DNA of 50,969 nucleotides from Dysgonomonas sp. HGC4. GTDB lineage: Bacteria; Bacteroidota; Bacteroidia; Bacteroidales; Dysgonomonadaceae. The DNA lies in the NCBI RefSeq assembly GCF_001261715.1, contig NZ_CVRU01000195.1, positions 1 through 50,969 of the forward strand, written 5' to 3'. The notes beneath the pieces are model-generated. The model saw only the letters and a program-made list of their open reading frames with translations, had not been told where the DNA came from and did no database searches. A program made the position numbers and the translations under genes. Below are positions 23,821 through 32,012 of the stretch, piece by piece. Each line of letters opens with the position of its first letter. Positions within the stretch are counted from its first letter, which is position 1.

Positions 23821-24299
23821 AGATATATAGCATTGATTATTCACGTCTCAGCAGGTTATTATTACCTACGTTCTTGAGAAAAGAGGTATTGATAATCATT
23901 CTTAATTCGATGTTAGGCGGTGTAAGAAGTATTTATTCTCGCTTCTTGCTTTTCAGAGACGAAAATCTTTATAGACTGTCAATCACACCGCAAATTTTCT
24001 CACTTGAGAGATTGCTGAATGACCGTTTTGACACCGATCAAAGGCGTATATATATTACAGATGGTGAGTTCTACAAAAGTAAGTACCTCTATAAGAGAAA
24101 GGAAAAACAACCCATTTTTATACGAACCAAAGCCGAAAATAAGCCGATTTACATTAATACATCGACTGAAACGGAGAGTAAAGGTGTAGATTTTATAGTA
24201 TGTGTACCATCTACTTTAAGATATGATGATGCAGTATTTAAAGGGCTTTTAAATGCCTACAAATTAGTAAGTAAAACGTTTTATATAAACAAAATATGA
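23817..24299 (+). CDS. Baseplate/tail tip protein (gpI-like position), function uncertain
   Basis: A 160-aa basic protein (MKIYSIDYSRLSRLLLPTFLRK...) lying between the J-like gene and tail-fibre genes, the place of gpI/gp48. It contains LLNDRFDTDQRRIYITDG and a run of Lys/Arg-rich strands. ATGA overlaps on both sides show tight coupling. Family assignment is by position. Confidence 0.65.
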   Translation: MKIYSIDYSRLSRLLLPTFLRKEVLIIILNSMLGGVRSIYSRFLLFRDENLYRLSITPQIFSLERLLNDRFDTDQRRIYITDGEFYKSKYLYKRKEKQPIFIRTKAENKPIYINTSTETESKGVDFIVCVPSTLRYDDAVFKGLLNAYKLVSKTFYINKI

Positions 24300-24985
24300 G
24301 TAGTCACAAAAGATTCGATTTTACCAAGACGGGCGGTTTTCCTCTCGATCAGGATTCCCTTTCATGGATGCAACAATCATATACAGAAGCTTTACAAGCT
24401 GTTGCTAGTCTTATAGGTGACAGTGTAATAGTGTCGGGTTGCGTGATTGCAGGTAACACCATTAGCGATGGTTGGGTTGTTCTTAGTGGCGTGTTATACC
24501 CCTTTGTAGGCGGTGTTATAGGTGATATTAGCAATGAGACAATAACAGTCAAAGAAATGGCGACTTCATTGGAATTTGAAGATGCAAATTTCAAAGAAGT
24601 ACAATTTCACAGATATTGCACATTTGGTACTTCAACAATACTATTTAATAGCCTAACGAGGCTTAAAACCATCAAAGAAATGTCAACACGTTTTCAGTCT
24701 ATTTCTGATTCTGTTGAAGTACTGAATAAGCAGATCATTACGGGCAAAATTTATGTTGATTTACCCTTAGAGGGGGCTAAAGGTTTAAAAGTGTCGGTTG
24801 CAGCACCAGAAGGGGTTAATCCTCTTGAATATGTTGGTTTTTTAAACTTTGGTCTTATTGATAGGGTTACAAGTTGTTATTATTCACCTACACTAACCCT
24901 GATAGAGTTTTATATAGTTCGAGAGTCAACAAACTATGGTCAATCGGGTACGTTTGATTATGTACTCATTAAAAAACAACACTAA
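24296..24985 (+). CDS. Tail fibre-associated/collar-like protein
   Basis: A 229-aa protein with an N-terminal TKTGGFPLDQDSLSWMQQSYTEAL motif seen at the start of many Bacteroidetes phage tail proteins, then beta-rich VSGCVIAGNTISDGWVVLSGVLYPFVGG, which resembles a trimeric fibre attachment domain. It overlaps the large fibre gene by 1 nt and probably connects it to the baseplate. Confidence 0.7.
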   Translation: MSSHKRFDFTKTGGFPLDQDSLSWMQQSYTEALQAVASLIGDSVIVSGCVIAGNTISDGWVVLSGVLYPFVGGVIGDISNETITVKEMATSLEFEDANFKEVQFHRYCTFGTSTILFNSLTRLKTIKEMSTRFQSISDSVEVLNKQIITGKIYVDLPLEGAKGLKVSVAAPEGVNPLEYVGFLNFGLIDRVTSCYYSPTLTLIEFYIVRESTNYGQSGTFDYVLIKKQH

Positions 24986-27903
24986 TGGCAATTACAGAGA
25001 GACAAGCAATAAAAAACTGGTTCATTCGCAGTGCTATGCCTACACGTTTACAGTTTTGGGCGTGGTTAGATTCCTTTTGGCATAAGAACGATCAAATGCC
25101 AATTGATAACGTTGAGGGGCTTGTACAGATATTAGCAGAAATAAACTTAGCAATGAATAATGCTGCTAAATTTAAAGGCTATTTTACGTCTGCAAGTTCA
25201 TTACAGGCAGCGCACCCAAGCCCACAAATAGGTGATACTGCATGGGTGGGTATTCCTTATCCTGGCGTGGTGTATAAATGTAATGTTGCAGGGGTATGGT
25301 TAGCTACAACTGATACACCACAAGCCCCCGTTATTAACTTGGCTGATTATGCGAAAATTACAGATGTAGCAAAAAAAGCTGATCTTATAAGAATAACCGA
25401 TAATTTCAAAGTTGTATATTCTGAGACAGGGGAAATGCCTCAAATATCCGTATCCGATGAACTCAAAGAAGTTATACCCTTTTCATCAACAGGTGCAACA
25501 GTATCAAATGCAACGTTTTACTACCTAAACCAAGATAGTTTAAGAGGGCAGTTTATCAATCAAATACGGTTAAATGTGTCCGTTGCAGGTTTATTAACTA
25601 TTATCATAGCCAAAGACATCAATACACCAACATTTGAACGTCTAAGAAGTTTAAATGTAATGGTTACGGGAATAGGTGAACAAATAATAAACATCCCGTC
25701 TATATTCTTATTGAAAAATGAATTTCTAGGAATTGGAGAAACATCCGATTCTTGTAAATTTCTTGTAAATACAACAACTTCTAACCCCGTAGCTGGAGGC
25801 TATTTTTATCAATTTGAAAATACAACAGGTGTTTATCCGAAACGAGATATAACAATAGGGGTATCGGTATTAGGTGCAACTACCGAAAACCCCTCGGATT
25901 TAATCGCTAGAACATCTGGAAACGATATAACTAATCAGTTAATAGCAAGCCTAGCACGAGCAACGATTAACACAACAACGGGTGCAATAGTATATACAGG
26001 GGCGTATCTAATAGCAGATAGATGTAAATTGAAAAAAAATACAACTTATACAGTTGTAGGTCATAACTATATAGTGACTGATATAAACCCTACTATCTAT
26101 TTGTATAATTCAAAAACATCTGATGCAGCAAGTTTTAAGAAATTCAATAAAAAACAAGGCAAACCCTTTACATTCACAACGGATGATACTAATATATACT
26201 TAGCGATGTATATACAAGTATTACCCTTATATGATAGCTTAAATACAATTAGATTAATAGAAGGCAATACCTCAGTCGATCTAATCGACACAAGAAATAG
26301 AGCAATTAAAAGAAATATACTCAACGACATAACAGCCTCTAATAATTTAGTCTCAAAGTATGTTAATGTTAGAGCTTATGTAAATACACAAACGGGGTTC
26401 TTTTCATCATCTGGTAATGTATATAGATTAACACAACCTATATCCGTATTAGAAGGTGATATATTATCAATAACAGGCACGTTAAGAGGTGCAACAGGTG
26501 TTGTAGGATATGACGCAAGTATGAGGTATGTATCAGAAATTAATCCGACAACAGGTTTTCCAAAATCACAGATACTAGATGTACCTGTGTATAATGGAAG
26601 TACGGGTACAAGTACAGAATATCTGATAAACAATTATGAAGTGACTATACCAACAGGTATATTATTTATCCAAGTTTCAATGACAGGAACAAATGATATT
26701 TTAATCACTAAAAAAAGCAACCCAAACATTTTAGAAAATGTTGAAAGCAGTTCAATAGGTGAAAAAGTAGAAGAAATAGATAAGAATGTAAATAACATTA
26801 TCTATCGAAGTGGTAACCCGCCACGCTCTCAAAAAACACACCAAATGTGTGGGCATAGAGGGTTACGTATCGGAGCAATACCCGAAAATTCATTGTCGGC
26901 AATTGCCTTTGCTGCAAAATGCGGTTTGCATAGTGTCGAGATAGATTGTTCAACAACTAGTGACGGGAATGTAATATTATTACATGATGATAATTTTGCG
27001 AGAGTGGCAACCTCCAACAATCCATTAATACCGACATTAACAAACTCATACACACTAACATTAGAAGAAATACAAAATACATTTACATACATTTCTACTA
27101 ATGCAGCTTATAGGACTGTTATACCATCAATACGAGAGGTCGCAGATTTATGTTATGAACTAAATATTACACCTATTTTTCACATTCGCCTGTTGGGTTA
27201 TTCGATGTATACAATTAAGAACTTCGTTGAAACCTGCAATTCGAGAATGGGATTATATAATTTCATTATAGCACCCGAACCACCTTTTGATGATGTGTTT
27301 AGATTCTTGTATTCAAATACTAGAATGCTAAAAGTTATGTACAATGCTAATCCGTCCGAATCAGAAGTACAAACGATGTTTGATAATAATTTAGGGTATG
27401 ATTCAGCAGTACTTAGTTATATACCAGAATTGGTAAAGCGATTCAGACAACAAAGCTTAGATACATTTACTTATGATGTGACCAACAAAACAGTAACAAA
27501 ATGTATTAAAGATAAGATTTCCTTTATTGCTGCCGATTATGTGATCTTAGATATACCACATAAGTACATGATCAATAAGTTTTCAAGTTCGAAAATATCC
27601 GATTTTACCAATACGGGAACTGTTGACGGTACATTAATAACTCTACCTGTCTCTACAAAATTGACTCTAAATAATGCCAATTTAGAACTCTTAGAGTATG
27701 GAGGAATTACCGTAAAACTTGAAGCAGTTGGAAAATTCACTATCTCAGGAAACTTTGCAGCCGAAGAAGAGAACACGAATAAGCAATTCGAACATTATCA
27801 ATTCGGGAATATCTTCATAAATGCAAAACCAACTTTTGTATTAACCGCTGTCACTGAAGTTAAAATAAAATCGCTAGATATAGAAGTAGGAAACTTTAAG
27901 TAA
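24985..27903 (+). CDS. Tail fibre/tailspike with glycerophosphodiester phosphodiesterase domain
   Basis: A 972-aa protein. Residues 1-150 resemble baseplate-binding fibre N-termini (RQAIKNWFIRSAMPTRLQFWAW); a long beta-rich shaft follows. Residues ~615-860 form a GDPD TIM barrel with CGHRGLRIGAIPENSLSA (His624 and ENS), VEIDCSTTSDG (Glu652, Asp654) and VILLHDDNF (His667), all the catalytic and metal residues of the family. A final ~100-residue beta domain ends the chain. The enzyme part probably cleaves glycerol-phosphate-containing surface polymer during adsorption. Such domains are best known in phages of Gram-positive hosts. Confidence 0.88.
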   Translation: MAITERQAIKNWFIRSAMPTRLQFWAWLDSFWHKNDQMPIDNVEGLVQILAEINLAMNNAAKFKGYFTSASSLQAAHPSPQIGDTAWVGIPYPGVVYKCNVAGVWLATTDTPQAPVINLADYAKITDVAKKADLIRITDNFKVVYSETGEMPQISVSDELKEVIPFSSTGATVSNATFYYLNQDSLRGQFINQIRLNVSVAGLLTIIIAKDINTPTFERLRSLNVMVTGIGEQIINIPSIFLLKNEFLGIGETSDSCKFLVNTTTSNPVAGGYFYQFENTTGVYPKRDITIGVSVLGATTENPSDLIARTSGNDITNQLIASLARATINTTTGAIVYTGAYLIADRCKLKKNTTYTVVGHNYIVTDINPTIYLYNSKTSDAASFKKFNKKQGKPFTFTTDDTNIYLAMYIQVLPLYDSLNTIRLIEGNTSVDLIDTRNRAIKRNILNDITASNNLVSKYVNVRAYVNTQTGFFSSSGNVYRLTQPISVLEGDILSITGTLRGATGVVGYDASMRYVSEINPTTGFPKSQILDVPVYNGSTGTSTEYLINNYEVTIPTGILFIQVSMTGTNDILITKKSNPNILENVESSSIGEKVEEIDKNVNNIIYRSGNPPRSQKTHQMCGHRGLRIGAIPENSLSAIAFAAKCGLHSVEIDCSTTSDGNVILLHDDNFARVATSNNPLIPTLTNSYTLTLEEIQNTFTYISTNAAYRTVIPSIREVADLCYELNITPIFHIRLLGYSMYTIKNFVETCNSRMGLYNFIIAPEPPFDDVFRFLYSNTRMLKVMYNANPSESEVQTMFDNNLGYDSAVLSYIPELVKRFRQQSLDTFTYDVTNKTVTKCIKDKISFIAADYVILDIPHKYMINKFSSSKISDFTNTGTVDGTLITLPVSTKLTLNNANLELLEYGGITVKLEAVGKFTISGNFAAEEENTNKQFEHYQFGNIFINAKPTFVLTAVTEVKIKSLDIEVGNFK

Positions 27904-27911
27904 TTAATTAT

Positions 27912-28244
27912 ATGAAAGTTAAATACACTAAGCATTTCCCAATCAAAGGATATGCAGCTATTAATGTGTTCGGGTTCGTATTTGCACGGAATGAGTACAA
28001 CCCGTTATCAGTCAAACTAACCACACACGAAGCTATACACACGCTTCAAATGAGAGAGTTGTTATATGTGTTCTTTTATGTATTATACGGCTTAGAATGG
28101 TTGGTAAGGCTAGCACAGTACCGCAACACGAAACAGGCTTACAGAAACATATCTTTCGAACGTGAAGCATACGACAAACAATCTGATAGCGAGTATTTAA
28201 AGCATCGAAAGATGTATAGTTTTATGAGGTATATAAGGGAGTAA
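27912..28244 (+). CDS. Small HExxH zincin-like protein
   Basis: A 110-aa protein, MKVKYTKHFPIKGYAAINVFG..., with THEAIHTLQMRELLYV (HEAIH, an HExxH zinc motif), a hydrophobic helix FYVLYGLEWLVRLAQY and ISFEREAY, whose Glu could be the third ligand as in gluzincins. Related short proteins are widespread in Bacteroidetes chromosomes and phages with no known function. Last gene of the rightward late operon, 8 nt after the fibre gene and followed by a terminator. Confidence 0.72.
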   Translation: MKVKYTKHFPIKGYAAINVFGFVFARNEYNPLSVKLTTHEAIHTLQMRELLYVFFYVLYGLEWLVRLAQYRNTKQAYRNISFEREAYDKQSDSEYLKHRKMYSFMRYIRE

Positions 28245-28265
28245 TAAGAAAGCCCCCATCTTTAC

Positions 28266-28373
28266 ACAGCTTGTTTCTCAGGCAAAGCTGTAATAACAAA
28301 GGTGCAGACACACCACGACAGAGGCTAAATGCCTTTGATCGGTGTGTCTGCACCTATTTTTTATTTACCTGAG
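28266..28373 (+). terminator. Terminator of rightward late operon within a larger inverted repeat
   Basis: AGGTGCAGACACACC (28300-28314) and GGTGTGTCTGCACCT (28341-28355) form a perfect 15-bp stem followed by ATTTTTTATTT. A smaller hairpin ACAGCTT...AAAGCTGT precedes it (28266-28289), and TTTCTCAGG (about 28274) can pair with CCTGAGA (28368-28374) outside it. A strong terminator; the extra pairing could make it part of a stable small RNA. Confidence 0.9.
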
Positions 28374-28388
28374 ACCACAAAGATAATA

Positions 28389-28417
28389 TTTAAAAACAGT
28401 TTAAAACAGATTTAAAA
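28389..28417 (+). repeat. Eleven-bp phased TTTAAAA repeats upstream of methyltransferase
   Basis: TTTAAAAACAG, TTTAAAACAGA and TTTAAAAATG run directly into the ATG at 28418. Same style as the arrays before 13933, 20284 and 33464. Confidence 0.5.
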
Positions 28418-29269
28418 ATGAAAAAGAATTACACTACAGCTCCGTTACCGTTTCAAGGACAAAAGAGACGTTTCATTAATGCCTTTGGTTTAGCAATGAC
28501 TGAGCTGAAAGCCAAACAAGAAGTAAAAATAATAGTCGATTTATTCGGGGGGTCAGGCTTGCTTTCGCATACTGCAAAGAAAATATTTCCTGAAGCAAAA
28601 GTTATATATAATGACTTTGATAATTATAGTTTACGCCTTAAGAATATTGCGAAAACAAACAAACTGCTTGCTGATCTGAGGCTTGTTTTAGGCGTTCACC
28701 CAAGAGAAAAGAAGATTCCAGCAGAAGTATGTAAAACAATGTTAGATCGTATTGAAATTGAAGATAATGCAGGGTTTGTAGATTACATTACACTATCCTC
28801 TTCGCTTCTTTTTTCATCTAAATATGTAACTGATCTGAAAGAGTTAAAATCAGAAACTCTATATAACAATATCAAAGCCTCTGATTATGATGTTAATTCA
28901 ACTGAATATCTTGCAGGTTTAGATATTGTGAAGTGTGACTACAGGCAGTTATACAACCAATATAAAGATGTTTCGCATGTGCTGTTTCTGGTTGACCCAC
29001 CTTACTTAAGTACAGATACAAAAACATATCAATCGGATAAATACTGGAAGCTCAGAGACTATTTAGATGTACTAAATGTTTTATGTGGTTCGAACTACTT
29101 CTTTTTTACATCAAATAAGAGTTCATTAATTGAGTTGTGTGAGTGGTTTGCTGATAACAGGGATATAGGTAATCCTTTCAAAAATTCAGTGCTGAACACG
29201 CAAAATATAACGCTTAATAAGTCTGCAGGATATACAGATATGATGCTCTATAAGTTTGTAAAGGTATAA
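28418..29269 (+). CDS. DNA adenine-N6 methyltransferase (Dam/D12 class)
   Basis: A 283-aa orphan methyltransferase with APLPFQGQKRRF (SAM-binding motif X region), IVDLFGGSGLLSHTAKK (motif I, usual FxGxG), YNDFDN (motif II) and the catalytic LFLVDPPYLSTDT (motif IV DPPY). It methylates adenine in a short target; the specificity is unknown. No restriction partner is present, so protection of phage DNA from host restriction or gene control is likely. It is an isolated rightward gene between the late and early regions with terminators on both sides. Confidence 0.9.
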   Translation: MKKNYTTAPLPFQGQKRRFINAFGLAMTELKAKQEVKIIVDLFGGSGLLSHTAKKIFPEAKVIYNDFDNYSLRLKNIAKTNKLLADLRLVLGVHPREKKIPAEVCKTMLDRIEIEDNAGFVDYITLSSSLLFSSKYVTDLKELKSETLYNNIKASDYDVNSTEYLAGLDIVKCDYRQLYNQYKDVSHVLFLVDPPYLSTDTKTYQSDKYWKLRDYLDVLNVLCGSNYFFFTSNKSSLIELCEWFADNRDIGNPFKNSVLNTQNITLNKSAGYTDMMLYKFVKV

Positions 29270-29274
29270 AGCAA

Positions 29275-29296
29275 AAAGCCCCTATTATGGGGCTTT
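29275..29296. terminator. Bidirectional terminator
   Basis: AAAGCCCC and GGGGCTTT pair around TATTAT. It lies between the converging methyltransferase (+) and DnaA-like gene (-), whose stop overlaps the stem, and has T-runs on both strands. Confidence 0.88.
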
Positions 29297-29803
29297 CTTT
29301 ATTTCAGATGCAGACCAGTCTATATTGACTATTGCTTTTATCTTTTTCGTGCCTCTGCAGATCGGACACGTACTGTCTTTATCTTCAATATCGTTGTAAC
29401 TGCCTACATGTATGTAGCCTAACCCGTTACAGCGAGGACAGTCAAAATGATCAAATATAAACTCTTCGTGTGCTTTGCCTTCAGCGTTAAATAAAGAAGG
29501 GCGTGTAAGCGTTATCGTGCTGTTTGCTATACTCATGCTTGATTGAATTAAATGTTTTGTTCTATTGTATATATCGGTAACATCAAAATCTTTTATCTCA
29601 AGTAGTCCTTTGATTCTACCAATTGAAGTGAGAACTGAAGAATGATATTTGTTATTTAATCTTGCTATTGCTGTGTATGAATATCCTGATTTGTATAAAA
29701 TAAGCCAGTATATTTGTCGAGCATTTACAATCTCTTTAGTCCTTCTGTTACTCAGTATTTCAGATTCTGGAATACCTACTATTTTTGAAAATTCAGTTAT
29801 CAT
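29285..29803 (-). CDS. DnaA domain IV-like HTH protein with DnaJ-type zinc finger
   Basis: A 172-aa protein. Residues ~10-75 (ILSNRRTKEIVNARQIYWLIL, YTAIARLNNKYHSSVLTSIGRI) match the DnaA C-terminal DNA-binding domain, including the ARQ and HSSVL-type signature (usually DHTTV). Residues ~120-160 carry two DnaJ-style zinc motifs, CPRCNGLGY and CPICRGTKK. There is no AAA domain. It is the last gene of the early operon, the place occupied by late-gene activators (Mor/C) in Mu, so a transcriptional or replication-related DNA-binding role is inferred. Confidence 0.8.
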   Translation of the reverse strand: MITEFSKIVGIPESEILSNRRTKEIVNARQIYWLILYKSGYSYTAIARLNNKYHSSVLTSIGRIKGLLEIKDFDVTDIYNRTKHLIQSSMSIANSTITLTRPSLFNAEGKAHEEFIFDHFDCPRCNGLGYIHVGSYNDIEDKDSTCPICRGTKKIKAIVNIDWSASEIKKAP

Positions 29804-29815
29804 TGTATTTTTGTT

Positions 29816-29998
29816 TTAGATTATTCTTGCTTGCCTCCCAAAACCATACTCATCACACAGGCGTTTTATTGCTGTAATCTCAATGCTTTCGGGGTATTGA
29901 TGATTGTAAAAAATCGTACATGTACGTGTGTCTATATTTATCCCTTTCTGCTTTCTGACCCTGTATATAAGGCAATACATGATGTTTTTATTTTTCAT
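29816..29998 (-). CDS. Hypothetical early phage protein (60 aa)
   Basis: A 60-aa basic protein (MKNKNIMYCLIYRVRKQKG...) with TRTCTIFYNHQYPESIEI in the centre. No family recognised. It is 12 nt upstream of the DnaA-like gene and is preceded by the first tRNA-like element (30032-30074). Its size, spacing and clean start support it as a real gene. Confidence 0.6.
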   Translation of the reverse strand: MKNKNIMYCLIYRVRKQKGINIDTRTCTIFYNHQYPESIEITAIKRLCDEYGFGRQARII

Positions 29999-30031
29999 AT
30001 TGATGTCTTTAATAAAAAAATAAGGATTGTT

Positions 30032-30074
30032 TGTTCCTATGCTGGGAATCGAACCCAGCTTGAACCGTTTAGGA
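30032..30074 (-). ncRNA. tRNA-like minihelix 1 (acceptor + T-arm) between early genes
   Basis: On the minus strand, directly after the TAA of the 30075 gene: TCCTA can pair with TAGGA (acceptor-like, 5 bp), linker CGGTTCAAG, T-arm CTGGG-TTCGATT-CCCAG (perfect 5-bp stem, canonical 7-nt T-loop), then CATAGGA and ACA. No anticodon or D stem is present, though the linker has GG as in a D-loop. Elements 2 and 3 are built the same way. Confidence 0.6.
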
Positions 30075-30257
30075 TTATAGGTTATTGATTCCTTCTGAAA
30101 TTATGTTAGTTAACATAGCTACAGCAGTTGCATTTTCGTTGACTTCTTCAGTAATAATATCTCGTGCTATCCATTGCCCATCAGATTTTGTTGCATGGAC
30201 TACAGCAGATAAACCTTGATGATCTGATATTGTAATAACTATTCTCTGGTTATCCAT
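30075..30257 (-). CDS. Hypothetical early phage protein (60 aa)
   Basis: A 60-aa protein beginning MDNQRIVITISDHQGLSAVVHA, beta-rich then helical (NATAVAMLTNIISEGINN). No family recognised. It lies 6 nt after the 117-aa gene, and its stop directly abuts tRNA-like element 1. Confidence 0.6.
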   Translation of the reverse strand: MDNQRIVITISDHQGLSAVVHATKSDGQWIARDIITEEVNENATAVAMLTNIISEGINNL

Positions 30258-30263
30258 AATTGT

Positions 30264-30617
30264 TTATATTTTAAATGTTTTATTCTTTCTTAAAAAGGCG
30301 TGTTCCATTGGCGAACAATCAACTTTAGACCTCTCGAATTGTCTCAAAACTCTGTCTATATCCATTATTGTGCGATCATTCATTTGAATAAACTTTATGT
30401 AATCGGTTTTTTGCCCTTGTAAGGATATAACCGCCCATGATGGTGAATAATGATGTAAGTCTACACTAATATCAAGATTAGAAAGTAAGTTACTTACTCG
30501 GTCAGCTTGTTCCTTTAAGGCTTTGCGTTCTTTTTCGCATTGTCTTATTTCAGATGCAATTTTGCCTAATTCATAACTGAAAACCCATTGAAAAAACTTC
30601 TTTAAATACTTTCTCAT
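30264..30617 (-). CDS. Hypothetical early phage protein with coiled coil (117 aa)
   Basis: A 117-aa basic protein starting MRKYLKKFFQWVFSYELGK, with a probable coiled coil at 20-50 (ASEIRQCEKERKALKEQADRV) followed by a small beta region. The amphipathic aromatic N-terminus might touch membrane. Function unknown. Located in the tightly packed early operon. Confidence 0.65.
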   Translation of the reverse strand: MRKYLKKFFQWVFSYELGKIASEIRQCEKERKALKEQADRVSNLLSNLDISVDLHHYSPSWAVISLQGQKTDYIKFIQMNDRTIMDIDRVLRQFERSKVDCSPMEHAFLRKNKTFKI

Positions 30618-30628
30618 AATTGTTTTTT

Positions 30629-30907
30629 TTATAATCCGTTGTTACATAAGTAAATTATTTCATCAGCAAAGTCTATAAAAGTTTCTTCACACTCATAATT
30701 GATTGTTGGGTTGAAACTATATTCAGGTTTAGGGTCAATCACCTGAAACCCGTAATTTTCTAGCTGCTTTAGTCTCTGAGCCTCTTTAACTGGAAGATCA
30801 TATTTATCAATCTTAATAGTCTTTTTGATAGAGTTTATATCATATCCACGAGAACGAAAGAAACGTACTAAAGCATATTGATACTGTTTAAATCTGTCTG
30901 CAGCCAT
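30629..30907 (-). CDS. Hypothetical early phage protein (92 aa)
   Basis: A 92-aa protein: helical N-terminus MAADRFKQYQYALVRFFRSRGYDINSIKK and acidic C-terminus (NYECEETFIDFADEIIYLC). No family recognised. It starts 4 nt after the stop of the 59-aa gene and is separated by 11 nt from the next. Confidence 0.65.
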   Translation of the reverse strand: MAADRFKQYQYALVRFFRSRGYDINSIKKTIKIDKYDLPVKEAQRLKQLENYGFQVIDPKPEYSFNPTINYECEETFIDFADEIIYLCNNGL

Positions 30908-30911
30908 AGTT

Positions 30912-31091
30912 TTAGATATTATTTAGAGTGATAAATCTTTGAAATTCTTCTTCTAGTTCCTCACAATCGTATACAGGTTCTGTGCTTTCTCCTATGCGTA
31001 TATACCAGCCATCATAGCCATATCGTTCATAAACATTATCATCTGTATCAACTCTTAGAAAAGATACATTAGTGACTTTTTCTATTTTCAT
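30912..31091 (-). CDS. Hypothetical early phage protein (59 aa)
   Basis: A 59-codon frame (MKIEKVTNVSFLRVDTDDN...) whose ATG lies inside the 3' end of the DUF3164 gene (23-nt overlap) and whose stop is 4 nt before the next start, filling what would otherwise be a 160-bp gap. It is acidic, with GYDGWYIRIGEST and a Glu-rich helix. No family recognised. Confidence 0.6.
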   Translation of the reverse strand: MKIEKVTNVSFLRVDTDDNVYERYGYDGWYIRIGESTEPVYDCEELEEEFQRFITLNNI

Positions 31092-31752
31092 AGTTAGGAC
31101 ATGTTTTTTCTATTGCACTCATTGATAGTGGTAAGCTTTGTTCTTCACCGTTTTCGTCCTTATAACGAACCTCTATAAACATACAAGAGGGTGACGGTCT
31201 GTAAGCCTCTTTAATAAGTGTGATACCGTCCATAAAATCAGCATTGTTTGATTTGATAGCCATTTGTTCAAGCTCCAACACTTTAGACGCTTTTAGATTT
31301 CCTTTTTTATCGGGTTTTAGCAGGCGTATAACACCCTCTACAAGCGTTGCACTGTTATCATCCTTTGCCAATGTTCTCAAGTAGTCCTGTACTTTGCAAA
31401 CCCCTATTTCAACTTCATCAGCCCAGCCTTCATTGACACGATTACCCAGCTTGATAGAAATTGAACCATCTTGAGTGGTGAAGGTGTTGGATGATCTGTC
31501 TGATTTGGTCTTGAAAAGATCATCTTTCATCTGAATAAGACCGTCACAGTTGTTAAACACAGTCTTTTTAGCCTCAAGCATTAAGCCAGATATCCTTTTG
31601 AGTAATTCAAATTGAACTCTGATAGTCTCATCTTTGATTTCTTTGTAGGTTATCTTATCTTCTTTGATCTTAAGAGCCTTTTCTTTTTCGGCTTTCTGAG
31701 CTTTAAACTCTTTAAATTCTGCTAGTTCAGCAGGTGATAATACATTTTCCAT
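31069..31752 (-). CDS. DUF3164 family protein (early region of Mu-like phages)
   Basis: From the ATG at 31752 (an upstream ATG at 31776 would overlap the preceding gene) the protein has about 227 aa. It begins MENVLSPAELAEFKEFKAQK and contains TTQDGSISIKLGNRVNEGWADEVEIGVCKVQDYL, characteristic of DUF3164, which is found in the early operons of Mu-like phages such as B3 and D3112. Function unknown; presumably linked to replicative transposition. Confidence 0.88.
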   Translation of the reverse strand: MENVLSPAELAEFKEFKAQKAEKEKALKIKEDKITYKEIKDETIRVQFELLKRISGLMLEAKKTVFNNCDGLIQMKDDLFKTKSDRSSNTFTTQDGSISIKLGNRVNEGWADEVEIGVCKVQDYLRTLAKDDNSATLVEGVIRLLKPDKKGNLKASKVLELEQMAIKSNNADFMDGITLIKEAYRPSPSCMFIEVRYKDENGEEQSLPLSMSAIEKTCPNYENRKSH

Positions 31753-31756
31753 ACGA

Positions 31757-31993
31757 TTAAATATTATTAAATTCATCTTCTATTTCTTGTAGTTCCGATG
31801 CAGGGTTACGCTCATTCAACATGTTGTTAAATTGTACATAACTGCATAACACAATAGGTTTTATATGTAAGTCAAATACTCTTTTTCGAATACTTGTTTC
31901 ATTCTCATGCTTTGCCAAAAGTTCTTGTACCAGTACGCATTTACGTAAATAAGCACGCCTGCGACCTAACTGCATTTTTCTCATCTTACTCAT
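31757..31993 (-). CDS. Hypothetical early phage protein (78 aa)
   Basis: A 78-aa protein with a very basic N-terminus (MSKMRKMQLGRRRAYLRKC) and an acidic C-terminus (ELQEIEDEFNN). No named family. It starts just downstream of tRNA-like element 2 and ends 5 nt before the DUF3164 start. Confidence 0.65.
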   Translation of the reverse strand: MSKMRKMQLGRRRAYLRKCVLVQELLAKHENETSIRKRVFDLHIKPIVLCSYVQFNNMLNERNPASELQEIEDEFNNI

Positions 31994-32012
31994 AATCTAT
32001 TGTGTATTTTTT

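Noticed and set aside
24985-27903. Diversity-generating retroelement target in the tail fibre
   Set aside because: No reverse transcriptase gene and no template/variable repeat pair in the window.
29085-29100. GGTTCGAAC inside the methyltransferase gene as another T-arm-like element
   Set aside because: It is coding sequence, with no 7-nt loop or acceptor stem around it.
30032-30090. Complete tRNA gene at the first T-arm
   Set aside because: No D arm or anticodon arm can be formed at the proper distances; only acceptor and T-arm exist.
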